DNA of 64,000 bases from Chlorophyllum brunneum (GCA_963576785.1 OY756150.1:2046001-2110000), one strand, 5' to 3'; numbered from the stretch's first letter, positions 35,474-47,700 are shown. Numbers and translations are program-made. The notes: generated by a model not told the origin, from the sequence alone.

Positions 35474-36818
35474 ATGCTGGACCCCGCCATCTTATTGTCT
35501 GCTCGCCCCCTGTGGAACCATGAGCAATCTGGTTCACGCGATTATGTTCATGTTGCATCCTCAGTGGCGGCCTGGACACTACTTCTCGCAGACTATGTGT
35601 GGCGTTTCAAGCAAGAACGTACCAACATCTGGAGGTATGTTTGCAATTCCAGTCGCAAATACTTTGCCACCAATTTTTTCCTTTTGCTCTTCTCAGGACG
35701 CCAATTACATTCCCCAAGACGTCATACATTTTCGCACGATATTATCCCATCGTGACCCACATGTGCGGCAAACCATACACTCTGATATACCCAAACTGAC
35801 CGATGAAATTAGGATCAACATCGCGTTCCTATCCCGTTTTTTGCTCCCCTTTTCTGCGGACCTCTGTCAAAAATGGTTCTTGTTCCTGCATCTATCTTGC
35901 ACTAGTGTCCAATTCGCCTTTGAGGCCACAGTGTTTCTTGGAGGTCCGCTTTAGGTCCCTTTTTTCTCAACCTGAAAACTTATCCTGATATCCTTTAGTA
36001 TATGCGCTTTATCGGTATGATGTCAAGGTCGGCATGCTGGCATTATCCATGTTTGTCGTAGATGCAACAGTCGCCATCCTAGGAGGTATTAAGCTCTTCC
36101 AGGGAAATGACTTTGACATGAACTGTTCCACGGAACCGGACGATTTTGGGTTGGTTCTTCCGTACGTGATTTCAAATACTATTTTCACCCTTGCATGCCG
36201 GCCAATATTGTTCCGCAGTATTACGTTTTTCTCCTTCCAGGGAATCATGTGGGTCCTGACTTGGTACAAGCAACGCGACATATTGAAGGAGCTCGGTTGG
36301 GACTTGATCGATGTGGCCTTCCCACTCCTCCCAATACTTTTTCGTGATAGAACGATTGCATTCATTGCTGTAGCAGGTAACACCTCCTTGCACAATTGCT
36401 TTGTTGTCACTACCATTACCCACACAACAATCATAGTTGGATTTGCCGTCATGGTTCCATACAGCACCGTTGTACGAGTAGATACTCTCGTCGTTTATCC
36501 GTGAGTGTGAAATGGATTTCTACATTTATAACATCCTTATGTTAGCATCCCAGGTGGGCCATGACTGTGCTTTCCCTTTCTGTGCGTGTCGTTCTATCTT
36601 TGCATTGCGAAAGCTACTGAGGATCTTATCAGTGCTGTCGCTTCATTCTCAGCTCGCTTCACCCTGAATCAGCCAACACTGGTTCAATTGAATTGGATAA
36701 TCTGTCTCTTAGCCAGAGGTCCTCCCGCTCTTCGACGACAGGTGGATTCAGGGGCCTTACGACACTATACAATTTGACAGAACCCTCTTCCGAAAGTCCT
36801 AGACCTCTTTCGCCGTGA
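35474..36818 (+). CDS. DUF6533-like multi-pass membrane protein
   Basis: Eight exons (35474-35634, 35697-35762, 35813-35943, 35999-36161, 36219-36376, 36437-36500, 36554-36581, 36633-36818) give 318 residues. The N-terminal region DYVHVASSVAAWTLLLADYVW ends in NIWR, followed by PKTSYIFARYYPIVTH. Later come DLCQKWFLFLHLSC, VYALYRYDVKVGML, GIMWVLTWYKQRD, LLPILFRDRTIAFIA and CCRFILSSL, then a Ser-rich cytosolic tail. It is the best template for the minus-strand cluster at 18-24 kb; exon lengths 66, 64 and 28 nt are shared with relatives. Function is unknown. It converges with the SET gene, 133 bp from stop to stop. Confidence 0.85.
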
Positions 36819-36951
36819 ACTTCACGTTCAGCGTCTATTATAGCTTGTCTGCGAAATCCCTATGGCCCTCACACATCCATACGTCACTCGATATGTATTT
36901 TTCATATTTTGCATTGTACATTATAAGCTTCATTGTTCTACTCTTTGCCTC

Positions 36952-38717
36952 TCAAAACCGTTCCCGCCCTGACCAAGCAACTGCGTTCCTCCTGACCTTG
37001 ATCCTAGCCTTCCATATATGGTACTTATTCACTAATTTCTCCCCACTTTGATCATCTATCCATTCTTTGTACGTATCTCGCTCCCTAGGGTCTCGCGCAG
37101 CGTACCAGGTAAACGTTTTTACTTGATAGACTCTCGTATTTTCCTCGTCTCCATTTGCACAGTAACAGTGGAATATGAGGCTGAGCAAACGCCCGTAGGC
37201 CGAGGTCGCGAACAGGCGCTCTTCCTCCGCCTGTGTGAGTAATTCCCGTGCAGGGTCGATGACCTGGGTGTCGGATGCTTGCGGGTCCCTGAGCCAAACC
37301 TCGTATCCTTCTTCCAGTTCATGAACCGTTCTCTCGAATGAAACACGGAAAGCAATCGATGCTGGACTCGGGTTTGTGCAAGCCCCACACTGACACGCAA
37401 AGCCAAGCTTTTCCAGTGATCTAGCTCGTTCTTTCACAGGGAGCAGGATTGGGACGTAACTGACGAAAAGTTGTTCGCCGGCGGAGACGGTGTGAAGAGG
37501 ATGTAGTTGAAATGTCCATGATTTGGCGTCAAAGGAGAGAGCGGCGTTGGGCGTACAGCTGTGGTTGATTCTGGAAAGGTCATTGCATATCCCTATATAC
37601 TCCGGGATATTTTCCTTTATGACTCCTCCGTTTTGGGGTGAAAATGGGTTGATGACCGTGCCAGAGGGAATTTCAATGCCGTTTGTCTTGACTCGACTCC
37701 GCAGCGGTCTCTTGCATTCTTCCCCAGAGATCGGAGGAAACTTGGCAGGGGACAATGCCAGGAATTGCGCCTGTCGCATGGGCAGTAACGTAGCCAGGTG
37801 AGCTTCCAGAAACTTCTCGTGTGTGTCCCCCAAGAATTCTTCTGCCAGAGCGTTCTTCTCTTCACGCCCGGGTCCCAATATAGCCATTGCAAGGTCCATG
37901 GGTTTTTTAGGGAGAATCATGAGTGGGCGTTCGGCCAACACCAGCTCGCCTGGGAATAGCCCTTTCGTTGCGAATATGCCCAACCCCATTTCATTGTCTC
38001 CGGTGTCTCGGACTTCATACAATTTTGGTGTTTCGCCTTCCTTCCCTTTGCCTTTGACGTCCGCCTCCTTCACACGCTTGTTGGATGGAATGGGTTTCAG
38101 GCTCTCCACGGACGGCATATAGTCCAAAATCTCGAACATCGTGTCGGTTCTGAGAAGAACTTCGCAATATTGCTGCTCATCCAGACCGTCAGGGAAATCC
38201 TCCTCTATAATCCGTCGCATTGTTTCTTTCGTCAAATTCAGGGTATTGGAGAGTGTAGGTGGATGAGGTGGGATGGATTTATGGCCTAGGGAAGCAGATG
38301 GTGGTTCGATAAGATGGCGGGCCAGAGAGGCTGGACAAAGGATCCGTGTAGGGCGGATGGGGTGAAAGGGTGGTTGCCCGAACTCATCGTTACGATTTTC
38401 GCGATTTTGCTCGAATCTGGTGCCTGATGGAGACAAGTCCTCCGGACCTGGGACAGAGGGGTGAGTAAATACACTGGAACAGGATCAAAATGGGATCCAC
38501 CTCGGATGTGAACATCATTATCTTTCTCTTGGGCACCCTGGCCGGGGAGATCTGCGTAGTTGGAGTTTGATGTCGTGGGAGAAATTGAACAATAAATACC
38601 ATCTACTTTAACTTGTGTTCCGGAGACAACATGCGAAGCCGCCTTGCTGCCCTGATCATCAGGGTTTTGTGATATGGCCTTTTTGCCTTTTTCTGTGTTT
38701 AGAAATCCGCGTTTCAT
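36952..38717 (-). CDS. SET-domain protein (SMYD-like lysine methyltransferase family)
   Basis: Three exons (38600-38717, 38501-38551, 36952-38447) encode 554 residues starting MKRGFLNTEKGKK, an N-terminus typical of agaricomycete SET proteins. SET landmarks are GLGIFATKGLFPGELVLAE, then NDLSRINHSCTPNA (the pseudoknot NHSCxPN), then GEQLFVSYV, followed by a post-SET cysteine cluster CQCGAC. No MYND zinc finger is seen between the first and second SET halves, so it is a SET-only member of the split-SET class. It would transfer methyl groups from S-adenosylmethionine to lysines; the target is unknown. The last about 60 residues may contain an unrecognised intron. Confidence 0.88.
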
Positions 38718-38942
38718 CCTGTGCGAGGGTTCCCTGAAACTCTAGGTGTTGATCGACGTAGAGGTAAGGTGGAACAAAGGACACGAGAAGAGTTAGAAAC
38801 TTGAGCCACTTTGTTGGTGATCGCGAAGGTCAGCACTGGACCCACAGACAGTAGTAGATTGGCCTAAATTGGATGCTGACATGATTATCATCCCTCGGAG
38901 CGCTTATCATATCCCTCTGCCACCGCTAACTCCGAGCTACTC

Positions 38943-39371
38943 ATGGCTACTCCCGCATTACAGAGCGAAGGATCTGACGCATTTAAGCTATACGACCTTC
39001 GCGTCGAAGTTATCTGTCCGGCAGGTAGTAAGATTTACTGCGGAGCAAAGGTGGGAGATTACTTTGAGCTTCGTGGGGAAATGTTGTATCTACCACCCGG
39101 ACAGGGTTTTTCAATATATTCTCTCTGTACGTGTTCTGACCTTCGCTTTTTCAGAGATCATGGACGAAAAAGCTGACATTCGTCTATTACAGCTGCTGTG
39201 CTTCCACTCTTGGCAGCCAAGCAACGTCCGACCCATCCTAATGATTGGATGACAACGGATTGTGAAGTTGCATGTCCTGATCCGAATTGTCCGTCGCGCT
39301 TGAGAATAACCAGGCTGGGACGGACGGAATTTAGGCATGCGGATGTCACTGCTGTGCCTTTGGAAACCTAA
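38943..39371 (+). CDS. TIGR04076-like small conserved protein
   Basis: Two exons (38943-39126 and 39193-39371) encode 120 residues. The sequence reads LYDLRVEVI, CGAKVGDYFELRGEMLYLPP, GQGFSIYSLSAVLPLLAAKQ and THPNDWMTTDCEVACPDPNC, which follows the TIGR04076 family closely. Conserved cysteines at the N-terminal PAGSKIYCGAKVG and in CEVACPDPNCPSR suggest a metal-binding or redox site; that is inference. Members are small soluble proteins of unknown function found in bacteria and fungi. The gene is divergent from the SET gene (226 bp between starts), so the two may share a promoter region. Confidence 0.85.
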
Positions 39372-41150
39372 GGAGAACAACGATCTGGGGATGTGTAAAG
39401 AGATTGAATGCTGTGGGTGAGAAGGGACTAGGTTGTGGAGAGATCAAGCTTCGAGTTCTCCAAGGGGGTGGTGCATGTCGGATCCTGGAAGGCGGCTTTG
39501 TTCCAGGTGGTTGCATGAGAGGCAAAATTATAACACGAAAAGAATTGGGCCACGGTATGACTCCGAGCGTCCAGTCATCGAATTATTTTCCGAACGACGG
39601 AAGAGAAATTTGGTTTTAACCCAGAAGAAACAATGAGGAAAAAAAGCTGGTGAGCGGCGGTCGCAGAGTACTAAATGATGATCAGGCTGAGTTGGCTAGT
39701 AATGGTTCCACTTGTCTGATTTCGGCTCGCATTTTCTTGTACCTGAATGAGTGTCCGCTGAAATTCTTATATCAATCAAAATCCCCCCCTCCCATGGTGG
39801 ACAGGATACTAATAAAATGGATGAAGTCTTTGGCATATCGATAGCTTTGGCTTTGAAAATGACCACCCTGATTTTCCTCATAACAGGTATCTCTTTTTAT
39901 TTTTCCTATGTCTGTGTGGGCTTACGAATGGGGTCAGCCCGGATATTGTCGCTATGAAAGAAACAACGTATCCCTTAGGCTCAATCCCGAACTTTGTTCT
40001 ACTATTGACGGTCGCGCTTACTGCCGCGGCTACTATCAACCCTGCTATTCCTACTCCATTCTCCCATCCAGTGCTGTGATTGCTCTTGATGTAGTCTCCG
40101 AGTGTCCTCTTCCTGCGACTAACTACCCTCGATGTAGAAGAGTTATCAATTTCTACGACTGCCTCGGGTATCTGGCCAGCTCCCCTGCCACTTTGTTAAA
40201 GGCTGCGGATACGCCCCTTCGCACAGCCAGGTTTCTGTATTCGGTGACGTGTCAACCTCGACTATCCCCAAGTCAGCAGAATGGATGTCCCTCCTCTGCT
40301 TTGCCCGCCTCCGGGTCGGAAGCCCCCTCCTCCCTCACCTCAACCGGCACAAATGTCATGTTGGCGGGGTCTACCGCAGAATCTGAGGTATCCTCTACTC
40401 ATGCGGGGTTCTCACTCCAAACTCCTTCCCTCGGAAATTTTGGTCGTATGGTCAGACTCTATAAAAGGCGTGAGGCTCTCAGGTTGTGAGTCTACGTGAT
40501 TAATTACACCGAAGATTGACCTCCTTTCTTCATCTCTGCTGTTGTAAGCATGTAGACTTGTTTGGGCCGGGATTTATTAAATGTTTTGATACATGCAAAT
40601 ACGCACTTCCCGGCGAGCCTCATGTAAGTGGGATGAGGATAAGGGTGGCACGACCTCAGGAACGTGGTCTTCTACACACTGAGTTTGTGAGTTGGGAACT
40701 GGACCTAAACAAAACAATGCCTTCCCCTGTGGGTGAGAGACAGTGGGAGATTTAAGATTGTTAGAAGTTAGGTATTTCTCAAGAGCAAAGACAAACAAAC
40801 ATCAGTACGAACCCTTTTCCTTAATGTTCCCAACCATGAGTATCACTTTCCTTCTGACTGCCGATTGATTTGTAGGTTCCAGATGGCCCATAATTTTTGT
40901 TCCCGGGAACTCGTGGGCTGCGACTACCTGTGGTAGTCTGTCATCACCGTGGCATCAGATGCGCTTCGTCTTCGGTCGAACGCAGGGCGAGCAGATCGTG
41001 TGTGCCGTTTTCTATTTATGCCCCATTTGTCCCTTCTTTCTTACTCTCCAGTCCAAAACAGTTTGGAAAAGCATGGTCGAGGAGCCTTAGCTCCGGCAAC
41101 AAGCTATATAGCCGTCCATTGGCTTCGTCGCCATCAAGCGCCTCCCTGAA
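39372..41150. other. Interval with one doubtful open frame
   Basis: A plus-strand frame at 39908-40489 could encode about 190 residues with Cys in the first half and Ser in the second, and an overlapping frame offers a signal-peptide-like start (FVLLLTVALTAAATINPA). Neither could be chosen and no family is recognised. The remainder, to the amidase start at 41151, shows no supported gene. Confidence 0.3.
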
Positions 41151-43294
41151 ATGCTGCGCCTGTGTTGTCTGACCCTTATTGCTTTCTTTCTTCTATTCGG
41201 GGACGCTTTTGCTGGCGCCCTAGGTGCTCGAGTTCCCGTCGATGCGTTCCCTGACCTCTACGAAGCTTCCGTAGAAGAACTTCAGAGCGGGCTGGAAGCT
41301 GGACATTTCACCAGTGTGGACCTTGTGAAAGTGAGTCCTCATGGTTTCTTTGTTGGTTTCAGGACTAATAGTGTCAATAGGCTTACTTCGCTCGAATAGA
41401 TGAAGTCAATCTAAAGGGACCAGCCTTGCGCGCAGTTCTCGAATTGAACCCGTCGGCCCTCTCTCAAGCCACTACTTTAGACAATGAACGCAAGACGAAG
41501 GGGAAACGGAGTCTCTTGCACGGTATTCCCATCCTCCTGAAGGTACCCTCTCATTCTGATTACGCTGGTTACGCTCTTACCGAGCCTGCTAGGACAACAT
41601 CGCCACCGTCGCCTCTGAAGGTAAATTATTATGATTGAGATGATGATTGACTCACAGGCCAGACAGGTATGAATACGACTGCGGGCTCCTTCAGTCTCCT
41701 GGGCTCAATTGTACCCGATGATGCCGGTGTTGTGAAACGGCTCAGGGAAGCTGGTGCAATCATTCTTGGTGAGCAGTCTTGAATTGGTATTACCGCTACC
41801 TTCTGAAGTTTCACCGCGAACAGGGAAGGCTAATCTATCGGAATGGGCTCATTTCCGGGGTAACTTGCCTTCTGGTTGGTCGGGTCGTGGCCGGCAATGC
41901 ACAAATGCCTACTTTCCAAATGCTGACCCTTGCGGTTCCTCGTCTGGCTCTGGTGTTGCCGCATCGATAGGCCTTGTCACCGTTACCCTTGGGACGGAGA
42001 CTGATGGGAGTATCACATGTCCTACCAGCAACAACAACCTTGCAGGGATCAAACCAACCGTCGGCTTGACCTCTCGGGCGGGAGGTCAGTTTGGTCACTT
42101 TATCCTGGTAGCGAGCTGACCGAAGTGCATCCAGTCATACCTATATCAGTGCATCAAGATACGGTGGGACCTATGACGAGATCGATGACTGACGCAGCCA
42201 TCGTGTTATCCGTGATCGCGGGGAAAGACCCCAACGACAACTTCACTCTTGTTCAACCCGATCCCGTTCCTGATTTTACTCAGGCACTGAAGAAGAACGC
42301 CCTTCAAGGAAAGCGGATTGGCGTACCTCGTCATGTATTCTTGAATAACAGCATATCTGGTGATGATCCTTCGGTGAACGTCGCATTCGAGAAGGCGCTT
42401 CAAGTCATTCGGAGCCTTGGGGCGACCGTAGTAGACCCTGCTGATATCCCCTCTGCCAACGAACTCATCAGATCAAATAATGAAACCATAGTCCTTGATG
42501 TTGATTTCAAAGTAGCTATCATTGTGCAGTGTCTTCCCTCGCTTTCTAATGGTTTCTTAAGGTTCAATTAAATGAATGGTTCGAAGCTCTCCTGGAAAAC
42601 CCCTCTGGCGTCCGCAGCCTCGCTGACCTTATCAAGTTCGATGACGATAATCCCGACCTTGAGGAGCCACCCCAATTTACAGATCAGTCGGAGTATGTAT
42701 TCACTCCAGGGCACTGTGGCTTTCACCATTCTCGATACTAACGAGACATACCTAGATTTACCAGAGCAGAAGCGACGGAGGGTTTCGACGACGCTTACTT
42801 CACAGCTCTTGCATTTGACAAGGATCTTGGATCGACGAGAGGTATCGATGCTGCCCTCCAACAACATAAACTCGATGCCTTGGTCCTTCCGGCCACGGGT
42901 TTTACTACCGTCCCTGCCGGTGAGTCACTCATTTATGCTCCTTTCTTCAGCCATGATAACCTCTGGTCCCGAAATCAGCTATAGTTGGATACCCCATCAT
43001 TACTGGTGCGGATAAGTACCTACTTTTTATCTTGGCTTAAACTCACAAATAGGCTTCTCAGTTCCCCTCGGCTTCTTCCCAGAGAGTGTTACAATTGGAA
43101 GTGATGGACCCAATCTCTTTTACCCCGCACCAGGTGTTCCATTTGGCCTTTCTTTCCTGGGGACTGCATTTTCCGAATTTGACCTGATCGGGTTTGGTTA
43201 TGCGTACGAGCAAGCAACCAAAACCCGACTCGCAAGAAAGGCATTCCCAGACGCTATTCCTAAGACTCAGTTGAAGGATATCGTCTCGAAATAA
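41151..43294 (+). CDS. Secreted amidase (amidase signature family)
   Basis: Ten exons join to 560 residues: 41151-41330, 41381-41542, 41593-41620, 41658-41768, 41824-42084, 42135-42511, 42562-42692, 42756-42919, 42979-43005 and 43053-43294. Residues 1 to about 21 (LRLCCLTLIAFFLLFGDAFA) form a signal peptide. The amidase-signature Ser-cisSer-Lys triad is visible: Lys114 in GIPILLKDNIAT, a serine in DPCGSSSGSGVAAS (199-203) and Ser223 in GTETDGSITCPTS. The helix DTVGPMTRSMTDAAIVLSVI and the C-terminal GVPFGLSFLGTAFSE are standard for the family. It should hydrolyse carboxamides outside the cell or in the secretory pathway; the substrate is unknown. No frameshift or stop was found. Confidence 0.93.
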
Positions 43295-43509
43295 CCTGTG
43301 CAACCCTTCACTTCCTCGAGCACGTAGGCCCCGTACTATCTCAGTTTGTACTTGAACATCCTTCTGATCTCTCTCGTATATCGTGATGACTCTGATGCTC
43401 GTGCCCGCGTTTATTTCCCCTATAAACTCCGCCTCATCGATGCAGTTGCTCATGTTTGTACTCCAAATAAATGTTTCCCCGTTCATATCTTCCTTTTTCG
43501 CTTGATAAA

Positions 43510-43570
43510 GAAGAGTGTATAAAAGGAAAGGAAGAGTGTATAAAAGGAAAGGAAAAGTGCATAAAGGCAG
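43510..43570. repeat. Short tandem repeat, about 3 x 20-21 bp
   Basis: Three near-identical units of the type GAAGAGTGTATAAAAGGAAA lie about 215 bp after the amidase stop codon; the third unit is diverged. Confidence 0.75.
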
Positions 43571-43736
43571 ATGAAAAGTAAAGGAATGACAGTCGAACTT
43601 GCCCAGAAAGTAAGTATAGTATGTGAGAAGTAGAGCTGTGCAATCCTGGCGAGTGTTTAAAATTTGATCTAAGATGAGATCCGCCATGAGCATCCCGATG
43701 ACGGGGCGAAAATACATGGGGAGACACAAATAAAAA

Positions 43737-44140
43737 TCAAGATAGAGAGTGCGAAATATAGGGATTTTCACGGGTACAGGTACAGGTTGATCTCTGAGTA
43801 CTGAGTACCCTGGTGACACTGATATCGCCCAGATTCTCTCCATCCCCACCCTCATCACCTAACTCACCATTGCCGTCGCTGTCTCCATCTTTGATCTTCC
43901 CTCCAAATCTTTCCTCGATCTCGTAGCTCGTCAAAGGGGCCTTTCTTTGGCTCCTTGGTGGACGAGTTGTCGTTGGTAGATGGACAGCAGGAGTCGACGT
44001 TGGAGGGGGAGAGTCAGGGGGAGGAAAGGGGTCGGCGGGAGTCGAAGCTGAATCAAGAGCGCAGGAAGCTGAGATGGAAAAGGTGATGCCAGCGGTAAAG
44101 GGTGTGGATGTAATGTCGTTTGATGTCGTGGTGATCATCA
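43737..44140 (-). pseudogene. Fragment related to the 27.4-28.8 kb acidic-protein gene
   Basis: DNA at 43930-44010 matches 28515-28590, including TTCTTTGGCTCCTTG followed by related GTCG-rich sequence. The frame here reads GELGDEGGDGENLGDI and stops early. It lacks the FGD repeats of the full gene. A further fragment of the same type lies at 55770-55910. It is probably a non-functional duplicate. Confidence 0.45.
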
Positions 44141-44149
44141 ATCGCGCTG

Positions 44150-44510
44150 AAATGCACTATTTTTGGGTTTCAGCACTGTTGTATTGAGGTTCGGGAGGGA
44201 GGACATACAAGTGCATAAGAGTAATCCAGATGCAGGTGAGGGAGGAGCGCTACTCTGAGCTCTCGACATGCGGTTTGCTGGTTCGAGGGGTATGTTGACG
44301 TCAGGCGCCTCAATGTCCAATTCGGCATATTTCAGGTGTCGAGAGTAGAACTCGATGTAAAAACTATGTGTGGGTGGAGGAGTTAGTAAATGTACCCAGC
44401 GGATGGTGGAAACAGCCATACAGGAGCGTGAAGCAGAAGCTTCGGACAGCCACTTGAGACACACCCGACGCCCTCTAGACCACCAACTTTCATCAAAAAC
44501 GACAATCAAC
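44150..44510. repeat. Direct duplicate of 57430-57800
   Basis: The two blocks align on the same strand with roughly 85 percent identity by eye (shared GTCAGGCGCCTCA, GTCCAATTCGGC and TATTTCAGGTGTCGAG stretches). On the minus strand both retain a coding-like segment FYIEFYSRHLKYAELDIEAP, so an old exon was copied. Confidence 0.65.
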
Positions 44511-44690
44511 GATTAATGAAAAGCAACGTACGATAATATGACAACACCTCACAACACTCCATTGCACGGCCCTCCTACCACACAACACCCAAATCAACAC
44601 ACTGATCCGAGCAACAAAAAGAACACTCACGTATTGACAGCATACTCCCCTATCATACCACCCGTCCAAGAAACCCCAGGCTGGCGTTAA

Positions 44691-46204
44691 TCATAACAAC
44701 CTTTTTCTTGTCCACATCGGAACAATAGGTGCACTACCGTTCTCCAACGCCGTCCGCAAACTACACCCATTAAAACCCACTTCCATCGGGTAAAAGAAAA
44801 ACTCACCTATAATCATCCCCATTTTGGGTGATATACCTAACCCGAGGCAACGCCCTATACCCAGTGTTTTCCACAATCTTGAGATATCGAATCTGAATGT
44901 TTGATATTGTAAGGTATGGAATCTCGAATTTTGCGGTGATAGGTGGCCTTTTCGATGTCTGTTTCTGTAACGAGTTCAGAATAAGAGGTGGGGGAGGGGT
45001 GAGGATTACAAACCAGATTGAAGGCTGGGTAAACCAAATGTGCACGCATGAGGAATTCTCTGGATCCGCCTAGGTGTTTAATCTTCCACATAAACGCTGA
45101 TTTATCCGGTGCATACTGCACAGTCTTCGTTGAGGCCTATCCATCCATTCAACATTGGTGTGATAAAATCCACAATACCACCCACCCTGAATTTGTGACT
45201 ATCAGCATCATCCGGAACCGGGATATACACCTCCACATTATTCGCCGTACTCCTCTTAAACCGCACCTTGACCTTAATCTTGACCATATACTCAGCCCTA
45301 CTCCCCTTCTGGCTCTCCACCGGCGTACTCTCATCAACTCAAACTCCCCATTAGGCGGAATAAAACTAATAGTTCAGTCGGTTTCGAATCGAGATAATCG
45401 GACACATTGATGGAATTTGACGTCTTCCATTTCGATGGCTTTGCTTGGGGATGTACGACCTGTGGATTCGAACATGACTTCCTCGTTTAGACCGAGACGG
45501 AGTTCGGGCATTCCGGAGAGGTAGCCTTTCATTTCGTTGGCGCCTAGGATTTCAGACGTTGCCGTTGACCTGGTTAGCGTTACACGTGAATACGTGAGAG
45601 GAGAGGAGGAAGGATGACGTACGAGCATATTGATTACATCCAAGAACACTTCATGCTTCCTATACTTGATTCCTTCCGTGCGCCACGACACAGCATTCGT
45701 CACCGCCATAGGCGGACGCGCCTGAACTTCCACTTTATATGAGACTCCTGTGTGATATATCTTCCAAAATATCAGTACAACACAAACATGACACGCACTC
45801 TATCTTGCTCTCCGTAGTCCGTGGATAGCCAGGATCCATCATCTCATCCATAATTTCATAGATGATAATAAAATACTCTCCTCGAGTTCTTTAAAGTACT
45901 CGACGAGGACGGATACAAGACGGTGCAGAAAAATGACAACTTCTGCAGCATTGGTATTGTATTTTGAAAATCCCAGCACTGTACCACAATCAGCAAGACG
46001 ATAGAGTTCGGAGCGTCTGATATGCATGTAGTTGATGCCCTGGGCCGAGACACAGGGCGTGACTTGCTGGCCCTCTTCTTCAATATCCAGTACGAGGGGC
46101 AGAAACTTTTCAATAATGGCTGATGGATGGACATCGTCTCTGTATGCGCGTTGGATTAGCAACTTGCCTTTGAGATCAAGAATGGCGATGAGATTCGCCA
46201 CCAT
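44691..46204 (-). pseudogene. AP-1 mu adaptor (Apm1-type) pseudogene, nearly full length
   Basis: The first exon (from 46204) encodes MVANLIAILDLKGKLLIQRA and continues through the longin domain to EYFKELEE. Frame is then lost by a deletion of about 10 nt, regained in IIYEIMDEMMDPGYP, and lost again by a 2-nt insertion before VEVQARPPMAVTNAVSW. The mu homology domain follows (YLSGMPELRLGLNEEVMFES, then DVKFHQCVRLSRFETD), with an in-frame TGA where the family has Arg, and a deletion after FIPPNGEFELM. C-terminal pieces FKRSTANNVEVYIPVPDDAD and GGSREFLMRAH remain recognisable. Several independent lesions show that it is not functional. The working gene must be elsewhere. An even shorter copy lies at 32822-33440 on the opposite strand. 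Confidence 0.88.
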
Positions 46205-47394
46205 GATGGCTGTCAGATTTAAGCTGCTGTTTCCTGGTTAGCGCCGTGTGCTCTTCTATGCATTCCCAAAGTCATCAAGCCCAAATCGCCGCCGTCGGAA
46301 CTTTCAAATGATACACATGGTGAGAAGTGACCCCATGATCCCAGCAACGAACCAACGCGTCGGGTTCGTTCTAGGTCTAAGCTCAACAAATCAGCAACCG
46401 AAGTTGTCTCTCAAAAGAACAAAAAGTATATACGCACCTTCCAAACTTTCCCCAGCTGGAGTGAGTATCACGTGCATCCCTCTCTCATTAACATACATAG
46501 AACACTCGCCCAGCAGCTATCAACTCTTGCTTCAAAATATATCTCAGTCCGATGAAAGAAACGTTCGCGTGACCGACAGCGCCAACCTAGATCACGCGGG
46601 TGAAAACACTAAAGATGTAATGTGTATCCTCCACCATGTCCCTAAGGAGAGACAGAGGCTCACCTCGGCCACTACAGTAAACTGAGGTGCAAAACTCCGA
46701 CCACGCTATCGTGACAACCACGACGAGCGTAGACTAATACTACCTACGTCCCTCAGCAGGGAAGTGGGCGAGGTAAGTAATAACCCCTGCTTCGAATGAA
46801 CCCCTCACGACTTTTGAGACGAAAAATGCTCCTGGATACTGGTCACTCACAGCTTCGACACTCATGACTGAGAGGACATCGCCCGTTTGTGGTTATTCAG
46901 ACCAACAAATATGCTCACCTCAGTCACTATAATAGACTGATCACGCCGTCTCAACAAGAAGGCCATTGTTGTCTATATCTTAAAACTACAAAGCTGATAT
47001 ACCCGTTGATTCGGAACGTGTTTATCTCGCCTCAACGGAGATGTACTAATTGGCATTCTACTTCTGTTGTACCCATGTTGTAATATCAAAATGGAGGGCC
47101 AACAAACTGACTTCCGGATGCACTTAGACGGTCAATGGTAAAATTTCGACTGCATATTCACACATTTCAGATGATTGACAGTCAAAGTACAAATGATAAG
47201 AGCTTCAATCATGTCCATCAACCTCGAGCAATCTACTAAGGATTTTGGATCACGAATTAGCACTCAGCACGCACCCAGGTAGCTGCAAACTGAGTTGACA
47301 CCAAATCACAGTGGAAAATACAATGAATGTCATTATGACAACTTGGGAATGAGTGGTCATATATCTACAACACTCCCAAACTGCCACCTACTAC
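46205..47394. other. Upstream flank of AP-1 mu copy and of the interrupted membrane gene
   Basis: No gene is supported. The last about 100 bp (47300-47399) resemble the sequence upstream of the membrane gene at 31128, so this is the original promoter side of the copy at 53906, now separated from it by the retrotransposon. Confidence 0.5.
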
Positions 47395-47399
47395 CCATT
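47395..47399 (+). repeat. Target-site duplication, left copy (CCATT)
   Basis: The five bases CCATT directly precede the 5' LTR and recur at 53888-53892 after the 3' LTR, as left by retroviral-type integration. Confidence 0.93.
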
Positions 47400-47699
47400 T
47401 GTTACGAATCATAGACCGTTCATTCCTATCATGCGCCCGTTACCTCGTGTACTCTCATACTCGTTTCATCTCCTGTATCACCCTAGAGGCTGTGCCTCCT
47501 ACCTGACTCGTTCTACTCGTCTCCTCTGACTCCGTTACTCGACTCCCTTATTATTAGCCTCTACCACTAGTATATAAAGTGTAGTAATACTTGATGTATT
47601 CCTTACACTTTACCAATCGTATCATCCCTTCTTCCCTTCTCTACTTCCTTTCCTTTATCCAAAGGCTTGCAACCTGAGTCAGAGACTAAGGTCGTAACA
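47400..47699 (+). repeat. 5' LTR
   Basis: 300 bp, TG...CA, identical to 53588-53887 except at three positions. The presumed U3/R boundary is near 47605, about 30 bp downstream of the TATA box. Confidence 0.95.
47571..47577 (+). promoter_or_regulatory. LTR TATA box
   Basis: TATATAA in the 5' LTR. The expected start, about 30-34 bp downstream, falls at 47605, which is exactly where the sequence complementary to the primer-binding site begins. Confidence 0.7.
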
Positions 47700-47700
47700 T

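Noticed and set aside
43058..43858. A 266-codon minus-strand frame overlapping the end of the amidase
   Set aside because: It is antisense to the well-supported last amidase exon and runs through the tandem repeat. Its hydrophobic Leu/Phe/Tyr content is the shadow of A/G-rich sequence.
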